From: an uncultured Pseudomonadota bacterium
GTDB lineage: Bacteria > Lernaellota > Lernaellaia > Lernaellales > Lernaellaceae
DNA: 7,226 bases
Direction: 5' to 3'
Assembly: GCA_937967875.1 (NCBI GenBank)
Contig: CALBTQ010000450.1
Coordinates: 1-7,226, forward strand
Position numbers and translations under genes: made by a program. The notes beneath the pieces were generated by a model. It searched no databases, had not been told where the DNA came from, and saw only the letters and a program-made list of their open reading frames with translations. Every line of letters begins with the position of its first letter. Position 1 is the stretch's first letter. Of the stretch, positions 1 through 6,028 are shown one piece after another.

Positions 1-132
1 TTGGTTCCCGCCGCGGCCGGCCGGCCGACCATCTGGCTGCAGGCGCCGATTCACCGATCCGAGGATTTCCGCGCCGCCGTGCGCAAGTTCGCGCCGCCGG
101 ACAATCCGCTGTTCCTGGCGCTGGACGACTAG
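1..132 (+). CDS. C-terminal fragment of an unidentified protein
   Basis: Frame 1 is open from the first base to a TAG at 130-132, giving the last 43 residues of a protein whose start lies outside the window. Nearly every codon ends in G or C, as in the certain genes of this window, which supports real coding. The visible tail contains TIWLQAPIHRSEDF and ends in LFLALDD. I do not recognise a family in so short a piece and see no membrane segment or catalytic motif. The gene converges on the SGNH hydrolase gene, and 109 bp separate the two stop codons. Confidence 0.65.
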   Translation: MVPAAAGRPTIWLQAPIHRSEDFRAAVRKFAPPDNPLFLALDD

Positions 133-176
133 AGCAATCTATTTATAAAAATTTTTAATTTCACGGAAACAGGTTG

Positions 177-200
177 TTTTCTTTGCGGCGGCAAGGAAAA
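177..200. repeat. Inverted repeat in AT-rich convergent spacer
   Basis: Arms 177-186 (TTTTCTTTGC) and 191-200 (GCAAGGAAAA) flank a GGCG loop. In a plus-strand transcript all ten positions can pair, counting one U-G wobble. In a minus-strand transcript that position becomes a C-A mismatch. The hairpin lies in the spacer 133-241, which is far richer in A/T than the flanking genes. It is not a textbook intrinsic terminator, because the U run is on the 5' arm and no U tract follows. It may still mark the 3' end or stabilise the transcript of the upstream plus-strand gene. A short perfect palindrome (TAAAAATTTTTA, 146-157) lies nearby. I see no gene in the spacer. Confidence 0.4.
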
Positions 201-241
201 TGATCGCAGTATGCAATTCGAAAGATGAAAAAACGTAACTT

Positions 242-1003
242 CTAATCCAGCATCCGCCGCAACTGCTTTTCGACGATCGTGTTCAGCAGACGATACGCCT
301 CGGGCGACAGGTGCAGGCCGTCGGTGGTGTAATTTTCCTGCAAGCCGCGCGAGCCGTCGCCCAGCGCGCGTTGCACGTCGAGAAACTCGACGCCCAGCTT
401 CGCGCAATGCCGGCGCAGGTTTGTATTCAGATCGCGCAGCAGTTCGTTGCTCGCCGCGACGCTCATGCCGGGCAGCGGATTGCGCACGGGCAGCAGCGAA
501 ACGACCAGCGGCTGGATGCCGTGGCTTTGCAGGCGCAACGCGACGGCGGTGACGTTGAGCGCCACGTAATCGGCGCGGTTCCAGCTCGCCAGCCGATGGA
601 CGAGAAACATGTCGTTGATGCCCACCAGGATCACCGCGACCCGCGGTTTGCGGGCGATGACGTCGCGCACCAGACGTTCGTGCACGCCATTGATCGTGTC
701 GCAGGCTACGCCGCGATTGTCCGCCGTCCGCCCGTTCGCCAGACGCGGCAGCGGCCGCCAACCCTCGACCAGCGAGTCGCCGATAAACACCACGTTCGGA
801 CTTTTCTCCGCGACCTGATCGGCCAGCGCGAATTGCTTGTGCCGCGCCAGCGCGTGTTCGCGGCACGCCGGCGGCATTTCGCCCGGCAACAAAATCGGCG
901 TCGCGACGGTCGGCGGCGCGTCGGCCTCCTCCGCCGCGGGCGCGGGCCACGCCGCCCACAACAACGCCAAACCAATCACAAAATATCGAACGAATCGCCG
1001 CAT
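242..1003 (-). CDS. Secreted SGNH/GDSL-family hydrolase (esterase or acetylesterase type)
   Basis: This 253-residue protein shows the full set of SGNH-hydrolase blocks. Block I is FIGDSLVEGW with nucleophile Ser77, block II is NRG with oxyanion Gly98, block III is GIND with Asn130, and block V is DGLH with Asp228 and His231. The spacing and the sequence around NRGVACDT resemble the platelet-activating-factor acetylhydrolase beta/gamma-like branch. Substrates there are small ester or O-acetyl groups on lipids or sugars, and the exact substrate cannot be read from sequence. The N terminus has basic residues, a hydrophobic stretch (about 7-19) and an A-P-A-A cleavage region near 21-24. It therefore looks exported by Sec, with no lipobox cysteine. 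An ATG at 1009 gives two more residues, but GAGGG lies directly against it. The ATG at 1003 has 6 bases of spacing and is preferred. The gene is divergent from the PIG-L deacetylase gene. Confidence 0.9.
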   Translation of the reverse strand: MRRFVRYFVIGLALLWAAWPAPAAEEADAPPTVATPILLPGEMPPACREHALARHKQFALADQVAEKSPNVVFIGDSLVEGWRPLPRLANGRTADNRGVACDTINGVHERLVRDVIARKPRVAVILVGINDMFLVHRLASWNRADYVALNVTAVALRLQSHGIQPLVVSLLPVRNPLPGMSVAASNELLRDLNTNLRRHCAKLGVEFLDVQRALGDGSRGLQENYTTDGLHLSPEAYRLLNTIVEKQLRRMLD

Positions 1004-1009
1004 CGGCAT

Positions 1010-1014
1010 CCCTC
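1010..1014 (-). promoter_or_regulatory. Ribosome binding site of the SGNH hydrolase gene
   Basis: On the minus strand this reads GAGGG. It is 6 bases before the ATG at 1003 but touches the in-frame ATG at 1009, so it favours the downstream start. Confidence 0.5.
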
Positions 1015-1029
1015 GTGCAAGTTCGCCTC

Positions 1030-1057
1030 ACTGTAGCACAAGGCCCCTGCTTGCCAA
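1030..1057 (-). promoter_or_regulatory. Possible sigma70-type promoter for the SGNH hydrolase gene
   Basis: On the minus strand, TTGGCA (1052-1057) and TACAGT (1030-1035) are separated by 16 bases. The -10 is preceded by TGC, which is an extended -10 motif. The -35 matches the consensus at 5 of 6 positions and the -10 at 4 of 6. The predicted start would leave a short leader of about 20 bases. The -35 overlaps that of the opposing promoter. This is inferred from consensus matching only. Confidence 0.4.
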
Positions 1058-1079
1058 AAAGCGCCCGGCTCCCTACAAT
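1051..1079 (+). promoter_or_regulatory. Sigma70-type promoter for the PIG-L deacetylase gene
   Basis: TTGCCA (1051-1056) and TACAAT (1074-1079) are separated by the ideal 17 bases. Each hexamer matches its consensus at 5 of 6 positions. Transcription would start near 1086, about ten bases before the Shine-Dalgarno of the downstream gene. This is the best promoter match in the window. Confidence 0.6.
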
Positions 1080-1095
1080 TTCGCGGACCGACACC

Positions 1096-1102
1096 AAGGG
1101 AG
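1096..1102 (+). promoter_or_regulatory. Ribosome binding site of the PIG-L deacetylase gene
   Basis: AAGGGAG stands 6 bases before the ATG at 1109 and fixes that start. Confidence 0.6.
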
Positions 1103-1108
1103 AACGAC

Positions 1109-2032
1109 ATGTCTTTGCCGTATTACCGCCTGGAAGATTTTCTCGCCGCGCTCGACGAAATGGAGCGCCCGCTGACCGTGGTCGCGCACCAGGACGACGA
1201 ATGCACCTTCTCCGGCGTGCTGTCGCGCAGCGCCGAGCGCATGGGCATCCTGTGGGTGACCAACGGCGACGGCCTGTATTTCCTCACCGACCTCAGCCCG
1301 TATCCCTACGGCCGCATCCGCATGGCCGAGGCGATCGACAGCGCGGCGGCGGTGGGCGTTGCGGCCGAGCGCACGCACTGCCTGGATTTCTCCGAGGTGG
1401 AAATCTACCGGCGGCTGATGTACGTGACGCTCAACCATCGTTCGGCGACCTGGCTCAAGCCGTTCTTCCAGACGATGTACGATCGCATTCGCGAATATAT
1501 TTTCGACTACAAACCGCAGGCGGTGTTCACCTGCGCCTACCAGGGCGGCAACCCCGAACACGACCTGACGCATTATTTCACGCGGCTGGCCGTCGACGAC
1601 TACGAGCACGACAGCGGGCAGGTCGTGCCGTTCATCCACGTGCCGATGTACGAGTACACCGTGCTGGTCGCGTTGCGCTTCAACCCGTTCTACCGCGGCC
1701 TGCGCTGGCGCTATCACCTCAACGACCTGGAGAAGGCCAACAAGATGCGCCAGTTCGAGGCCTACCCGTCGCAGATGGCGCTGTTCGAAAAATTCCAGAA
1801 GATCGTCAAGGGCGTGGGCTTCCTCGGCATGTTCACCCAAGGCAAGCCGATCACCGCCGAAGAATACCTGTCGGTCGAGGAATGGGGCCCGGTGCCCGAG
1901 GACTGGGATTACCTGGCCAATCCGCACAAGCTCGATATCGCCAACTACATCGGCGATCACTTCAACAACGTGCCGGTCACTTTCGCCAAATCGGTGCGGC
2001 CGATCGTCGCGGCGTTCCCCCGGCGCAAGTAG
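1109..2032 (+). CDS. PIG-L/LmbE-family deacetylase
   Basis: This 307-residue cytoplasmic protein has no signal peptide or membrane segment. Near the N terminus, beta-strand residues LTVVAHQDDE (22-31) form the PIG-L/LmbE metal-site motif, normally AHPDDE. His27 and Asp30 would bind zinc and Asp29 would be the general base. A second motif, GGNPEHD (146-152), matches the family's GGHPDHD and supplies the third ligand, His151. Family members hydrolyse N-acetyl groups from GlcNAc-containing glycolipids, mycothiol or bacillithiol precursors, and some antibiotics, so the likely reaction is sugar N-deacetylation. Substitutions P28Q and the H-to-N and D-to-E changes at 148 and 150 set this protein apart from the best-known enzymes. 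The C-terminal half (about 170-307) is long for the family, is rich in aromatic residues, and may shape substrate choice. A good promoter and Shine-Dalgarno precede it, and a probable terminator follows 40 bp after the stop. It appears monocistronic. Confidence 0.85.
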   Translation: MSLPYYRLEDFLAALDEMERPLTVVAHQDDECTFSGVLSRSAERMGILWVTNGDGLYFLTDLSPYPYGRIRMAEAIDSAAAVGVAAERTHCLDFSEVEIYRRLMYVTLNHRSATWLKPFFQTMYDRIREYIFDYKPQAVFTCAYQGGNPEHDLTHYFTRLAVDDYEHDSGQVVPFIHVPMYEYTVLVALRFNPFYRGLRWRYHLNDLEKANKMRQFEAYPSQMALFEKFQKIVKGVGFLGMFTQGKPITAEEYLSVEEWGPVPEDWDYLANPHKLDIANYIGDHFNNVPVTFAKSVRPIVAAFPRRK

Positions 2033-2071
2033 GGCGTCGATTCATCCGGATAATTTTTTGCAAAACGTTTT

Positions 2072-2101
2072 AGAGAGCGCTTGTTACAGTCCGCTCTTTT
2101 T
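2072..2101 (+). terminator. Probable intrinsic terminator of the deacetylase gene
   Basis: The stem AGAGAGCG (2072-2079) pairs with CGCTCTTT (2092-2099) with one G-U pair. The loop is 12 bases, and T runs from 2097 to 2101. It begins 40 bp after the deacetylase stop. It also covers the stop codon of the convergent coiled-coil gene, so that gene's transcript carries the same hairpin, followed by only a weak U run (CTAAAACGTTTT). The loop is rather long and part of the T run is in the stem, so strength is uncertain. Confidence 0.5.
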
Positions 2102-2674
2102 GATGAGTTCTTCGCCGGCGGCCTGGGCGATGGAGCGTTCTTTGTCGATAAGCTTGCGCATTTTCGCCGGGCCGACCAGGTTGATGACGGCGGTTTCCAG
2201 CGCGCGCATATCCTCGAACCAATTGTTGGTCCAAGCCAGTTCGTCGGTTAGTTCCTCGACCTTTCCGCGCAGGTTCACCACGAGCTTCTCCACGTCGCCG
2301 CCGCTGCTTTTTTCGGTGACGGTCGCCTGCAGGTCGTAGATCATCTCGCGCGTGGTGTTGCCGATCTCTTCGAGCTTGGCGGTAATGTGGCCGGTGTTTT
2401 TCGTCGCCTGTTCCTGAAACGCCAGCACGTTGTCGCTCTGTTTTTTCAGGTCGGCGATGCCGTCGCCCAGCGTTTTCTTCTGGCGCGCTTCGGTCTCTTC
2501 CAGCTTGTTGCGGATATTGGCGAAGTGCGCGCCGATCAGATTTTCCAGCCGGTTCACGCGCCGTTGCCGCAGCAGGATCAGCCCCGCGAACACAGTCAGC
2601 AGGAACAGCCAAAACAGTGTAATGATGACTTGATGATTCTGTACTTTCGCCAACACCGCTTGCAACGCTTCCAT
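2084..2674 (-). CDS. Membrane-anchored coiled-coil protein of unknown function
   Basis: I do not recognise a named family for this 196-residue protein. After 15 mostly polar residues comes one hydrophobic segment (about 16-35, IITLFWLFLLTVFAGLILL). It is followed by a basic stop-transfer patch (RQRR). The rest is highly charged, with long heptad-like helices from about 40 to 150 (for example KLEETEARQKK and VEKLVVNLRGKVEELTDEL). The C-terminal 45 residues hold a possible helical hairpin around LVGPAKMRKL. The basic patch after the membrane segment suggests that the coiled coil lies in the cytoplasm. The gene lies 28 bp downstream of the response-regulator/J-domain gene on the same strand, so it is probably co-transcribed with it and may be its membrane partner. 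A GTG at 2677 would add one residue. The ATG at 2674 has the better spacing from the ribosome binding site. Confidence 0.75.
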   Translation of the reverse strand: MEALQAVLAKVQNHQVIITLFWLFLLTVFAGLILLRQRRVNRLENLIGAHFANIRNKLEETEARQKKTLGDGIADLKKQSDNVLAFQEQATKNTGHITAKLEEIGNTTREMIYDLQATVTEKSSGGDVEKLVVNLRGKVEELTDELAWTNNWFEDMRALETAVINLVGPAKMRKLIDKERSIAQAAGEELIKKSGL

Positions 2675-2681
2675 CACAACG

Positions 2682-2686
2682 TCCCC
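2682..2686 (-). promoter_or_regulatory. Ribosome binding site of the coiled-coil protein gene
   Basis: The minus-strand sequence GGGGA is 7 bases from the ATG at 2674 and 4 from the GTG at 2677. It lies in the 28-bp gap after the regulator's stop codon. Confidence 0.4.
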
Positions 2687-2702
2687 GTATTGCGCAGTCC
2701 GA

Positions 2703-4874
2703 CTATCGTCCCAACAGTCGTTCGATAAACGACTTCTTCTTCGCTTTCTTTTGTTCTTCCAACTTGATCAACCGCAGCTCGCGCAGCGCCTCGATGCAAT
2801 TCGGATTGCAGATCAGCGCCTTTTCATACTGCTTTTCGGCGAATTCCTTCAGGCCCTGCGTTTTGTAAATCGAGCCGAGGAACAGATACGACTTCTCCGA
2901 CCGCGGGTTGATCGAGATCGCACGGTTGAGCGCCTCGCGGCCCTGGAACTGCAAGTCCGAGGGCGACTCGCCGAGGAACAACTTCGAATCCTCTTCCGAA
3001 ATGCCCTCTTCGTACGGAATGTTGTACATCGCCCAGCCGTAGTGCGCGATGTACTCCGCTTCGTTGTTCGTGATTTCCATCGCCTTGCGGAATTCGAACG
3101 CGGCGCGCGCGTAGCGCTTTTCCTTCATGTATTGCTTGCCGTTCTGGAAATTCTGTTCGGCGACGATGATCTTCTTCACGCCCTCGATGCGCACGTCGGT
3201 CTTGGGACCTTCGTCCTCGCCCTCGAGCTTGTCTTTGTACTGCGCGATCTTTTCCTGCGTGTTGAGTTCCTCGTACGCCTTGGCCGCCAGACGGAAAATT
3301 TCCTCGACCTGAGCTTTGATTTCCGGACTGGCCATGCCGAAGAACCGGTCGGGGTGAAATTCCTTGGCCATGCGATGATAGGCTAGGCGCACTTCGTGCT
3401 CGGTCGGATTCTCGCCGACGCCCAACACGTGGAAGTAGTTGCCGCCGGTCGCCCGGGCATAGACGTCGCGCACCTTTTTGCGGATTTCGGCGTCGCCGTC
3501 ATCTTCCGGTTCCGCCGCCGGCTCTTCCCCGTCGATCGCTTCCGCTTCCGCTTCCTTGACCGGCATGGGTTCGACCGGCTTGGATTCGGCGGCCGGTTTG
3601 GGCGCGGCGGGCGCGGCCTTGGGCGGTGCGGCGGGCGCGGCTTTGGGCGGCGCAATCGGCGCGGGCGGCTCGTCGGCCTCGGAGGCCAGCAACTCGGGCT
3701 TGTCCAACGGCGCGTCGATCAACTCGACCATCTCGGTGACGATCAAGGTGTAAACGATCTGGTTGGCGCGTTCGAGCTCGACGTCCAGCGCGCCCAGCAC
3801 TTCGTCCACCTTGTGCTGACCGTCGATCTCCTCGAAGATCGCCCGCTCGCGCTGGGTCAGTTCCAGATCCTGATAGCGATAATGCAGGTTGACGCCCGGC
3901 CGTAAATATTTGGCGCGCCACTCGTCGATGATCGGCATCAGGCGATCCAGGTCGTAGTGCTCCTCGACGCCCATGCTGATCACGTTGGCCGTGCTCATGT
4001 CCAGCGTGGTGATGTCGCCCTGCACGTCGCGGTTTTCGGTGAACTTGAAGATGCCCTCGCGCCAGCGGAAAATCTCGAACAATTTCTCGCGCATCTGCAT
4101 GCGCAGGAAACGCACCAGCTCGTGCGGCGTGAGCGCGCCCATCTCGATCAGGATGGTGCCCTGCAGGCGGTTGGATTCCTTCATCCGCTTGACCGACTCG
4201 TCGCGCTCCTCCGGCGTAATCTTGCGCTTGCGCACCAGGAAGTTGCCGAAGTACTCGTCTTCGAGCGTCGTGCGCACGCTGACCGGATACCCTTCCTTGA
4301 CCGCGATTTCCTTTTCCACGTCGTTGTTCTTCACCAGCAGATAGCCGCTCTTGGCCATCACGTACACGGCGTGCAGAATCTCGGCGAAACCCATCGTGGA
4401 AAAATCGCCTTCGAGGCTGACGTGGGCAGCGACCTTCTCGGCCACGGGCGCCTCGTCGACCATTTCGCCTTCGACGTCGGCGACGATCGCCCCGGCCTCG
4501 CCGGGCCCCAGCAGTTCGGAGACTTTATCCAGCAGGCGCGACAACTGGAACGGCTTTTCGACGAAATCGTCGGCGCCGTATTTCTCGCGCGCGTCCTGCT
4601 GCATTTTGTAATTCTTGTACACCGCGCTCATCAGAATGATGGGCGTGTTTTGACCGGCGTCGGTTTCCTTCAGCTTCTTGCAGACTTCCCAACCGTTCAT
4701 CCGGGGCAGCAGCACATCCAGCAGCACCAGGTCGGGTTGGATCTGACTGAACTTGGCCAGCGCGTCTTCTCCGTTGCGCGACACGATGGTTTCATACCCC
4801 TTCGAACTGAAGGAAGCATGCAGAATCTGTCCGATATTTCGATCGTCGTCGACTACTAAAATACGTTTGGGCAT
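2703..4874 (-). CDS. Response regulator fused to DUF4388, a J domain and TPRs
   Basis: This is a 723-residue cytoplasmic protein. Residues 3-122 are a complete receiver domain: acidic pocket Asp9-Asp11, phosphoacceptor Asp53 in LLDVLLPRMNG, switch Ser83 and Lys107 in VEKPF. Residues about 152-390 match the DUF4388 (PATAN-type) layout, with GDFSTMGFAEILHAVYVMAKSGYL-like opening, FRWREGIFKF core, and a winged-helix-like end (LTQRERAIFEEIDG). An Ala/Pro/Lys- and acid-rich linker spans about 390-462. A J domain follows (about 479-547) with an intact HPD at 507-509, so it could stimulate a DnaK ATPase. There are no Gly/Phe or zinc-finger regions, so it is not DnaJ itself. TPR-like helices fill about 572-705, and the tail is lysine-rich. 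No DNA-binding output domain is seen, so output is probably by protein contact. A longer start at 4913 lacks support. The ATG at 4874 begins exactly where receiver domains begin and has AGGAG 7 bases upstream. The gene probably leads an operon with the coiled-coil gene. Confidence 0.9.
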   Translation of the reverse strand: MPKRILVVDDDRNIGQILHASFSSKGYETIVSRNGEDALAKFSQIQPDLVLLDVLLPRMNGWEVCKKLKETDAGQNTPIILMSAVYKNYKMQQDAREKYGADDFVEKPFQLSRLLDKVSELLGPGEAGAIVADVEGEMVDEAPVAEKVAAHVSLEGDFSTMGFAEILHAVYVMAKSGYLLVKNNDVEKEIAVKEGYPVSVRTTLEDEYFGNFLVRKRKITPEERDESVKRMKESNRLQGTILIEMGALTPHELVRFLRMQMREKLFEIFRWREGIFKFTENRDVQGDITTLDMSTANVISMGVEEHYDLDRLMPIIDEWRAKYLRPGVNLHYRYQDLELTQRERAIFEEIDGQHKVDEVLGALDVELERANQIVYTLIVTEMVELIDAPLDKPELLASEADEPPAPIAPPKAAPAAPPKAAPAAPKPAAESKPVEPMPVKEAEAEAIDGEEPAAEPEDDGDAEIRKKVRDVYARATGGNYFHVLGVGENPTEHEVRLAYHRMAKEFHPDRFFGMASPEIKAQVEEIFRLAAKAYEELNTQEKIAQYKDKLEGEDEGPKTDVRIEGVKKIIVAEQNFQNGKQYMKEKRYARAAFEFRKAMEITNNEAEYIAHYGWAMYNIPYEEGISEEDSKLFLGESPSDLQFQGREALNRAISINPRSEKSYLFLGSIYKTQGLKEFAEKQYEKALICNPNCIEALRELRLIKLEEQKKAKKKSFIERLLGR
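3601..3648. repeat. Tandem 24-bp duplication in the interdomain linker
   Basis: Two adjacent 24-bp units (3601-3624 and 3625-3648) agree at 22 of 24 positions. On the minus strand each encodes the octapeptide APPKAAPA or its frame-shifted equivalent, within residues 409-424 of the regulator. Both differences are silent. The repeat lengthens the flexible linker between the DUF4388 and J domains without disturbing the frame. Confidence 0.7.
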
Positions 4875-4881
4875 TGGCCCG

Positions 4882-4886
4882 CTCCT
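4882..4886 (-). promoter_or_regulatory. Ribosome binding site that fixes the regulator start
   Basis: The minus strand reads AGGAG, 7 bases before the ATG at 4874. It favours this start over the in-frame codon 39 bases upstream at 4913. Confidence 0.65.
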
Positions 4887-4942
4887 GTTGGGTGATCCAC
4901 CATCGCCGGGCAAACCGACGTTATCAATCCGGTGAACGTGCT

Positions 4943-4971
4943 ATTTTATTCATAATGTGCCGATCGCGCAA
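4943..4971 (-). promoter_or_regulatory. Possible promoter for the regulator/coiled-coil operon
   Basis: On the minus strand, TTGCGC (4966-4971) and TAAAAT (4943-4948) are 17 bases apart. The -10 matches at 5 of 6 positions, the -35 only at 3 of 6. The predicted leader is about 60 bases. The -35 sits inside a hairpin next to the mtnA stop codon, on the same strand. The regulator could instead, or also, be read through from mtnA, because no clear terminator separates them. Confidence 0.35.
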
Positions 4972-4975
4972 GCGA

Positions 4976-4977
<2 letters not shown>
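4962..4977. repeat. Perfect hairpin at the 3' end of mtnA
   Basis: The 6-bp arms GATCGC (4962-4967) and GCGATC (4972-4977) flank a 4-base loop (GCAA on the plus strand, TTGC on the minus strand). The outer arm includes part of the mtnA stop codon (4976-4978). No U tract follows in the mtnA direction, so this is not a standard terminator. It could protect the mRNA 3' end or be incidental. Confidence 0.35.
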
Positions 4978-6013
<1,036 letters not shown>

Positions 6014-6022
6014 CGGGTCCTT

Positions 6023-6028
6023 CTCCTT
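6023..6028 (-). promoter_or_regulatory. mtnA: Ribosome binding site of mtnA
   Basis: The minus-strand sequence AAGGAG lies immediately after the TAA of the upstream gene (6029-6031) and 9 bases before the mtnA ATG. Ribosomes finishing the upstream gene would stop on top of it, which suggests coupled translation. Confidence 0.6.

Noticed and set aside
177..200. Intrinsic terminator for the left-edge gene or the SGNH gene
   Set aside because: The hairpin has no U tract on its 3' side in either direction, so I list it only as an inverted repeat.
129..1097. Long minus-strand open frame of about 320 codons overlapping the SGNH hydrolase gene
   Set aside because: Its product is arginine/alanine/glycine-rich low-complexity sequence without motifs. 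The overlapping frame encodes a complete SGNH hydrolase with all catalytic blocks.
2056..2071. Overlapping palindromes TTTTGCAAAA and AAAACGTTTT between convergent genes
   Set aside because: They leave no loop for an RNA hairpin and are short AT-rich palindromes that can arise by chance. The GC hairpin just downstream is a better terminator.
1015..2073. Plus-strand open frame of about 350 codons over the deacetylase gene
   Set aside because: It is a shifted-frame shadow of the PIG-L gene, with Arg/Pro/Gly-rich content. The PIG-L frame has the metal motifs, a Shine-Dalgarno and a promoter.
3957..4859. Plus-strand open frame of 300 codons opposite the regulator
   Set aside because: It is antisense to the receiver and DUF4388 coding region, is rich in His, Leu and Val as expected of an antisense shadow, and has no recognisable domain.
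4875..4913. Longer N terminus of the regulator (13 extra residues)
   Set aside because: The extension has no ribosome binding site that I can see and no similarity to receiver domains. The ATG at 4874 has AGGAG at ideal spacing.
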